Source: Paenibacillus cymbidii (lineage in GTDB: Bacteria; Bacillota; Bacilli; Paenibacillales; NBRC-103111). From it: a stretch of 56,206 nt of DNA. The stretch lies in NCBI RefSeq assembly GCF_004764705.1, contig NZ_SHLX01000046.1, forward strand, positions 1-56,206, given 5' to 3'. Below are positions 52,348-56,206 of this stretch, one piece after another. How positions within the stretch are numbered: the stretch's first letter is position 1; the number at the start of each line of letters is the position of its first letter. A program made the translations under genes and the position numbers. The notes below the pieces were generated by a model. It did not search any database. It worked only from the letters and a program-made list of their open reading frames with translations, and was not told the origin of the DNA.

Positions 52348-53034
52348 ATGAAGAAAAAAACGGTTATGCTGCTGCTCATCATTACCGGCTTGTTGTGCAC
52401 GGCGACGGGAGGTTATGCGGCCACCTCGCTGATCTCGATCCAGGCGTATTTGAACGGCGAGCTCAAATTCAAGAAGGACGGCGTCGACTGGCATCCGATC
52501 GATTCCGCCGGCAACGAAGTGCTGCCGATCACTTACGACGGCACGACGTATTTGCCCTTGCGCGTGTTTGCGAACTCGTTCCAGATCCCGGTCGATTACG
52601 ACCAGGCGACGAACACGGTGCTGCTCGGCAAAAATCCGACGGCGGTTACGCTCTATGGCAACCAGATCAAAACGAAACATAACGGCTCGCAATTTTTCGA
52701 TATTCTCGACAAAAGCCAGTTGGTCTTCGGCGGCAAGCAGTTCGAAGGCGCCTTCGCATTCGAAGCGAGCTATTCCGACTCCTACAGCCTGCAGATCGAT
52801 CTGGGCAAAGCGTACACTACGATGCATCTGATCGTGGCGGCGAAGGACGCGATGAACTTCCGCGTTTACAACGGCGAGAACCAAATGATTTCGCCGGAAT
52901 ATACGCTGAACAAAAACGAGTTGAAGGAAGTAGACGTCGATCTGAAAGGTACGCAGTTCCCGACGATCCACGCCTATTCGAAAGAAGGCAATTATCCGCT
53001 GATTTATATTTTGAAGGATTCGACGGTGAAATAG
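52348..53034 (+). CDS. Secreted protein with copper-amine-oxidase-like N-terminal domain
   Basis: The 228-residue protein has a Sec signal peptide (MLLLIITGLLCTATGGYAAT, cleavage near residue 25). A Cu_amine_oxidN1-like stretch follows: YLPLRVFANSFQIPVDYDQA, a domain common on Paenibacillus surface proteins. The C-terminal half looks like a beta-sandwich (NPCBM-like: FEASYSDSYSLQIDLGKAYT). GGGAGG precedes the ATG. It is probably cell-envelope bound; no enzyme motif is seen. Confidence 0.82.
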   Translation: MKKKTVMLLLIITGLLCTATGGYAATSLISIQAYLNGELKFKKDGVDWHPIDSAGNEVLPITYDGTTYLPLRVFANSFQIPVDYDQATNTVLLGKNPTAVTLYGNQIKTKHNGSQFFDILDKSQLVFGGKQFEGAFAFEASYSDSYSLQIDLGKAYTTMHLIVAAKDAMNFRVYNGENQMISPEYTLNKNELKEVDVDLKGTQFPTIHAYSKEGNYPLIYILKDSTVK

Positions 53035-53045
53035 CGTGGCATCGG

Positions 53046-53085
53046 TCGAACGGAGCCGCTCCCGAGTGGGGGCGGCTTTGCTGTT
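53046..53085 (+). terminator. Possible terminator of the secreted-protein gene
   Basis: AGCCGCTCCC pairs with GGGGGCGGCT, followed by TTGCTGTTTG. The T tract is poor, so it is only a candidate. Confidence 0.45.
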
Positions 53086-53192
53086 TGTCGGCGGCTGCGG
53101 CTTGCCGATCCTGTCGTTCATACGTTACGATCGATATAGAGCTTAATTTGTTGCTGCCGAGACAATGACATTTTGAAAAGGGGCGATTCGCG

Positions 53193-54608
53193 TTGACCGC
53201 ATTTCTCGATACCCACTTGCAGCCGCTGCGCGACATCTTCGGCGAAGCGCGGGTGCTCTGGCAGGCGCACGACCTGGTCAGCTATTCGTTCGACGCTTCC
53301 TTCGGCTCCTACCTGCCGGATGTTGTCGTGCAGCCGCTGACCACCGATGAAGTGTCGCGGCTGATGAAATATGCCAATCGCCACCTCGTCCCGGTGACGC
53401 CGCGCGGCCACTCGACCTGTCTGAGCGGCGGACCGCTGCCGGTGCGCGGCGGCATTGTCGCGGATATGTCGCGGATGAACCGGACGTTGACGGTGGACCG
53501 GGAGGACCTGGTAGCGGTAGTTTCGCCGGGCGTGCTGACGGCGGCGATCCACGAGGCGGCCGAACGGGAAGGGCTGATGTATCCGCCGGACCCGAGCAGC
53601 TCCCAGGTATCGACGATCGGCGGCAATCTGGCCGAAAACTCGGGCGGCCCCCGCGGGCTGAAATACGGCGTCACCAAGGATTATGTGATCGGGCTGGAAA
53701 TCGTGACGCCCGAAGGAGAGATCGTTCGCACCGGCGGCCGCACGGTGAAGAATGTCACCGGCTACGACCTGACCAAGCTGATCGTCGGCTCGGAAGGCAC
53801 GCTGGCGATTATAACCGAAGCGACGCTGCGGCTCATCCCGAAGCCGCAGGCGACGGAGACGCTGATGGCCGTGTTCGACGATCTTGTCGCTTCCGGACGG
53901 GCGATTTCGGCGATTCTCGCCTCAGGCATCCTGCCGGCCAAGATCGAGATCATGGACCAGGCTTCGATCGTCGCCGTCGAAAATTTCGAGCCTTGCGGCC
54001 TTCCTCGCGACGCCGAAGCGATCGTGCTGGTCGAGCTGGACGGTCATCCGGCGGCCATCCGCGACGAAATCGACCGGGTGCGCCAAAGCTGCGAGCAGTA
54101 CGGCGCGAGGGAGGTCAGGGTGGCGCGCACCGCGGCGGAGCGCAATGAGCTGTGGCGCGGCAGAAAGCTGGTGTCGCCGGCGATCGCCCGGATCAAGCCG
54201 ACCAAAATTTCCGAAGACATCACCGTGCCGAAAAGCAAAATTCCGCTGGCGTTTCAACGGTTGAAAGAGATTCGGGAGCGTTACGGCCTGCATCTGGTCA
54301 TCTTCGGCCATGCCGGCGACGGCAACCTGCATCCGAATATTGTCGCCGACAAACGCGACCAAGGCGAGATGCGCCGGGTCGAGTCGGCGGTGGCGGACAT
54401 TTTTGCGCTGGCGATTGAGCTTGGGGGGACGCTTTCGGGCGAACATGGCATTGGCACGATGAAGGCGCCTTTTCTGGAGCTGGAGCTCGGTGCCGTCGGC
54501 GTGGAGATGATGAGGCGGATCAAGCGCAGCTGGGACCCGAACGACATTCTCAATCCGGGCAAAATATTCGCCGAACCGGGGCAGAGGCTGGTGCTGACCG
54601 ATGAATAA
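53193..54608 (+). CDS. glcD: Glycolate/lactate oxidase FAD subunit (GlcD-like)
   Basis: The 471-residue FAD-linked oxidase oxidises a 2-hydroxy acid and passes electrons to its partner. The PCMH FAD-binding region carries VTPRGHSTCLSGGPLPVRGG, SSSQVSTIGGNLAENSGGPR and LKYGVTKDYV. A C-terminal domain ends with FGHAGDGNLHPNIV and LGGTLSGEHGIG, both family hallmarks. The TTG start follows AAAAGGGG. It overlaps glcF by eight bases. No glcE is present. Confidence 0.92.
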   Translation: MTAFLDTHLQPLRDIFGEARVLWQAHDLVSYSFDASFGSYLPDVVVQPLTTDEVSRLMKYANRHLVPVTPRGHSTCLSGGPLPVRGGIVADMSRMNRTLTVDREDLVAVVSPGVLTAAIHEAAEREGLMYPPDPSSSQVSTIGGNLAENSGGPRGLKYGVTKDYVIGLEIVTPEGEIVRTGGRTVKNVTGYDLTKLIVGSEGTLAIITEATLRLIPKPQATETLMAVFDDLVASGRAISAILASGILPAKIEIMDQASIVAVENFEPCGLPRDAEAIVLVELDGHPAAIRDEIDRVRQSCEQYGAREVRVARTAAERNELWRGRKLVSPAIARIKPTKISEDITVPKSKIPLAFQRLKEIRERYGLHLVIFGHAGDGNLHPNIVADKRDQGEMRRVESAVADIFALAIELGGTLSGEHGIGTMKAPFLELELGAVGVEMMRRIKRSWDPNDILNPGKIFAEPGQRLVLTDE

Positions 54609-55959
54609 GCATGGCGGCGACGACGACGCGCAGGCATGGACTCGTTTGCTCGCTTACGAGGAAACGTTTCAATGCGTGCAATGCGGCTATTGCCTCCCGG
54701 CATGCCCGACTTATGAAACGATGGGGAAGGAGACCCATTCGCCGCGGGGGCGGATCAATTTGGTGAAGTGGGCGGCGGAAGGGAAGCTGACCGACTGGCG
54801 CCTGCTGGCGGATTCGATCGATAACTGTCTGGGCTGCCGGGCATGCGAAACCGCCTGCCCGACCGGCGTGCGCTACGGCGCGATCTTCGAATCGGCCAAG
54901 CACGCGCTGCAGTACAAGCGTCCGCAATCGCTCGTCGGCAAAGCCGTGCAGCGCGGCTTGTTCGCCCACGTTTTTCCGCGCAAGCGGGTACTGCGGACGC
55001 TGGCCAATGCGACCTGGCTGTACCAGAAGAGCGGCATCGGGCCGAAGCTCCGCGGCAGCCGGATCTGGCGCCAAACGCTGGGGCCGCTGGGCGCTTTCGA
55101 GCCGCATTTGCCCGCCTTGCCGAGTCCGCGGGAGCGGGCATTGCGGCCGAAGCGGCGGACGCCGCAAGGGGAGGCGCACGGCAGGGCCGCTTTTTTCGCC
55201 GGCTGCCTGATGGATGCGCTGTTCGAGCGCACGAATGACAACAGCATGCGGCTGCTTCAGGCCACGGGCTGCGAAGTGGCTCCGCTGGCCGGCGGCACCT
55301 GCTGCGGGGCGCTGCACGCCCACGCCGGCGATTTTTTGCTGGCTCGCGAGCTCGCAAAGCGCAACATCGCCGCCTTCGAGGAGATGAATGCGTCTGCGTC
55401 CGGCGGGATCGACTACATCGTAAATAATGCCGGCGGCTGCGGCGCGATGCTGGTTGAATACGGCCATCTGCTGCGGGAGGAGCCGGAGTGGGCGGAGCGG
55501 GCAAGCGCGTTCTCGTCCAAGGTGCGCGACATTTCCCAGGTGCTGGCGGCGGGCGGCCCGTTGCCCTTCCGCGAGCGGAAGCCGGAGCAGGGGACAAACA
55601 TCGTCACGTACCAACGCTCCTGCCACATGACCAATGTGCAGAAGGTGACGAGCGAACCTGTCCGGCTGTTGCAGTCGATCCCCGGGGTAGAGTTGCGCGA
55701 GATGAAGGAAAAGGACAAATGCTGCGGCTCGGCCGGCATCTACAACCTGGTGCATCACCGGGAGGCGATGGATATTCTGGATGTCAAGATGGCTCACGTC
55801 AGGAACACCGGCGCGGTAACGGTTGTGACAACAAACCCCGGCTGTCTGTTGCAAATGCAGATGGGCATTTCCCGCGAAGGGATGGACGGGCGCATGCGGG
55901 CGGTTCATTTGGCCGATTATTTGGCGGATGCGTGCGAGTGGTCGACTTCGTCGGAATAG
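54601..55959 (+). CDS. glcF: Glycolate/lactate oxidase iron-sulfur subunit (GlcF-like)
   Basis: The 452-residue protein carries two 4Fe-4S ferredoxin motifs: Cys25, 28, 31 and 35 (FQCVQCGYCLPACP), and Cys76, 79, 82 and 86 (NCLGCRACETACP). It also has two CCG domains (TCCGALHAHAGD and KCCGSAGIYNLV). It takes electrons from GlcD. The start overlaps the glcD stop by eight bases. Together they could form the D-lactate or glycolate oxidase GlcDF. Confidence 0.92.
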   Translation: MNKHGGDDDAQAWTRLLAYEETFQCVQCGYCLPACPTYETMGKETHSPRGRINLVKWAAEGKLTDWRLLADSIDNCLGCRACETACPTGVRYGAIFESAKHALQYKRPQSLVGKAVQRGLFAHVFPRKRVLRTLANATWLYQKSGIGPKLRGSRIWRQTLGPLGAFEPHLPALPSPRERALRPKRRTPQGEAHGRAAFFAGCLMDALFERTNDNSMRLLQATGCEVAPLAGGTCCGALHAHAGDFLLARELAKRNIAAFEEMNASASGGIDYIVNNAGGCGAMLVEYGHLLREEPEWAERASAFSSKVRDISQVLAAGGPLPFRERKPEQGTNIVTYQRSCHMTNVQKVTSEPVRLLQSIPGVELREMKEKDKCCGSAGIYNLVHHREAMDILDVKMAHVRNTGAVTVVTTNPGCLLQMQMGISREGMDGRMRAVHLADYLADACEWSTSSE

Positions 55960-56090
55960 TGAGTATGCCGGCAGTCGGCTCGCGCTGCGCGTGAAGCGCG
56001 AGTCGGCCGCTTACCGCTTGCCTCTCACCAAAGTGTCGCTGTAAGGCTGAAATCAGCCTTATTTCACTCGCCGCACGCCAAATGTACCTT

Positions 56091-56206
56091 TGTCAAGAAA
56101 GTAGACACACAATTTAAGCGATCTGCTGTTGCTCGTAGTACCTTTTTTCGCATAAATGCGGGGTGAGGTAACCAATTGACGAATGGATGCGAGTGCGATT
56201 GTAATC
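56091..56206 (-). mobile_element. IS3-family element, right end (partial)
   Basis: The terminal sequence TGTCAAGAAAGTAGACAC (56091-56108) is typical of IS3-family ends. It is followed by the transposase stop codon on the minus strand. The element continues past the right edge of the window. Confidence 0.75.
56114..56206 (-). CDS. IS3-family transposase, C-terminal fragment
   Basis: The last 30 codons are visible on the minus strand. They read DYNRTRIHSSIGYLTP, the hallmark C-terminus of IS3-family OrfB (DDE) transposases, followed by HLCEKRYYEQQQIA and a TAA stop. The catalytic residues lie beyond the edge, so activity cannot be judged. Confidence 0.85.
   Translation of the reverse strand, partial: DYNRTRIHSSIGYLTPHLCEKRYYEQQQIA

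Noticed and set aside
1..56206. tRNA or rRNA genes
   Set aside because: No cloverleaf with TTCGA arm or rRNA-like segment was noticed on either strand.

Overview
The window reads as a stretch of a GC-rich, spore-forming Firmicute chromosome, most likely Paenibacillaceae (Paenibacillus/Cohnella type). The pointers are strong AGGAGG-type ribosome binding sites with frequent TTG/GTG starts, an SLH-domain surface protein, many AraC regulators beside carbohydrate ABC importers that lack their own ATPase, a TPP riboswitch with a Rho-independent terminator, and a CD3324-type regulator. Both window edges fall inside insertion-sequence DNA: an inferred IS110-type left end at 1-320 and an IS3-type transposase tail at 56091-56206.

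Layout. 1-1313: IS110-type noncoding end, a hairpin repeat, and psd (phosphatidylserine decarboxylase, minus). 1456-5082: TPP riboswitch and the tenA-thiZ-thiX-thiY thiamin-pyrimidine salvage operon. 5131-7356: a phasin-like coiled-coil protein and a UbiB/ABC1 kinase. 7418-8174: structured noncoding DNA, a four-hairpin array and a methyltransferase remnant. 8203-11055: a collagen-like Gly/Pro-rich protein (minus), thyA-folA, and an AT-richer pair (unknown protein plus retropepsin-like protease). 11056-16351 (minus): Crp/Fnr regulator, HD-GYP protein, SLH/YcdB-type surface protein, small membrane protein, YbjQ-family protein. 16743-23508 (minus): two metallophosphoesterases, a solute-binding lipoprotein, two permeases, a GntR regulator and a CX5R phosphatase, which together look like a phospho-ester or sugar uptake locus. 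23716-24504: an esterase. 24518-25220: degenerate tandem repeats, a second complete hairpin array and a GntR-like palindrome. 25253-28029: pxpB-pxpC-pxpA (5-oxoprolinase). 28098-28885: two short leader ORFs, an attenuator-like terminator, a 38-codon ORF and a CD3324-family regulator. 29145-45230: a large glycan locus with a PIG-L deacetylase, a six-hairpin glycosidase-like protein, a divergent PocR-type histidine kinase and AraC response regulator, two AraC regulators, a GH4 glycosidase, an ABC importer, a DUF4838-like protein, a DSD1-type PLP enzyme and an M20 hydrolase. 45397-48464: a UvrD-type helicase and a TPR membrane protein, followed by the third complete hairpin array. 48730-55959: a Gfo/Idh oxidoreductase divergent from an AraC regulator, rsgA, a copper-amine-oxidase-like secreted protein, and glcD-glcF.

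The most unusual signal is a dispersed intergenic element of about 190 bp. Four imperfect palindromes occur in the order outer-inner-inner-outer, with partly conserved spacers. Three complete copies (7670-7861, 24986-25181, 48459-48652) and one eroded copy (355-463) all lie in the same orientation. I do not recognise it as a named family. Second is the compact leader/attenuator module before the CD3324-type gene, with two short ORFs that end in related residues. Third is the candidate bridge-RNA region of the IS110-type end.
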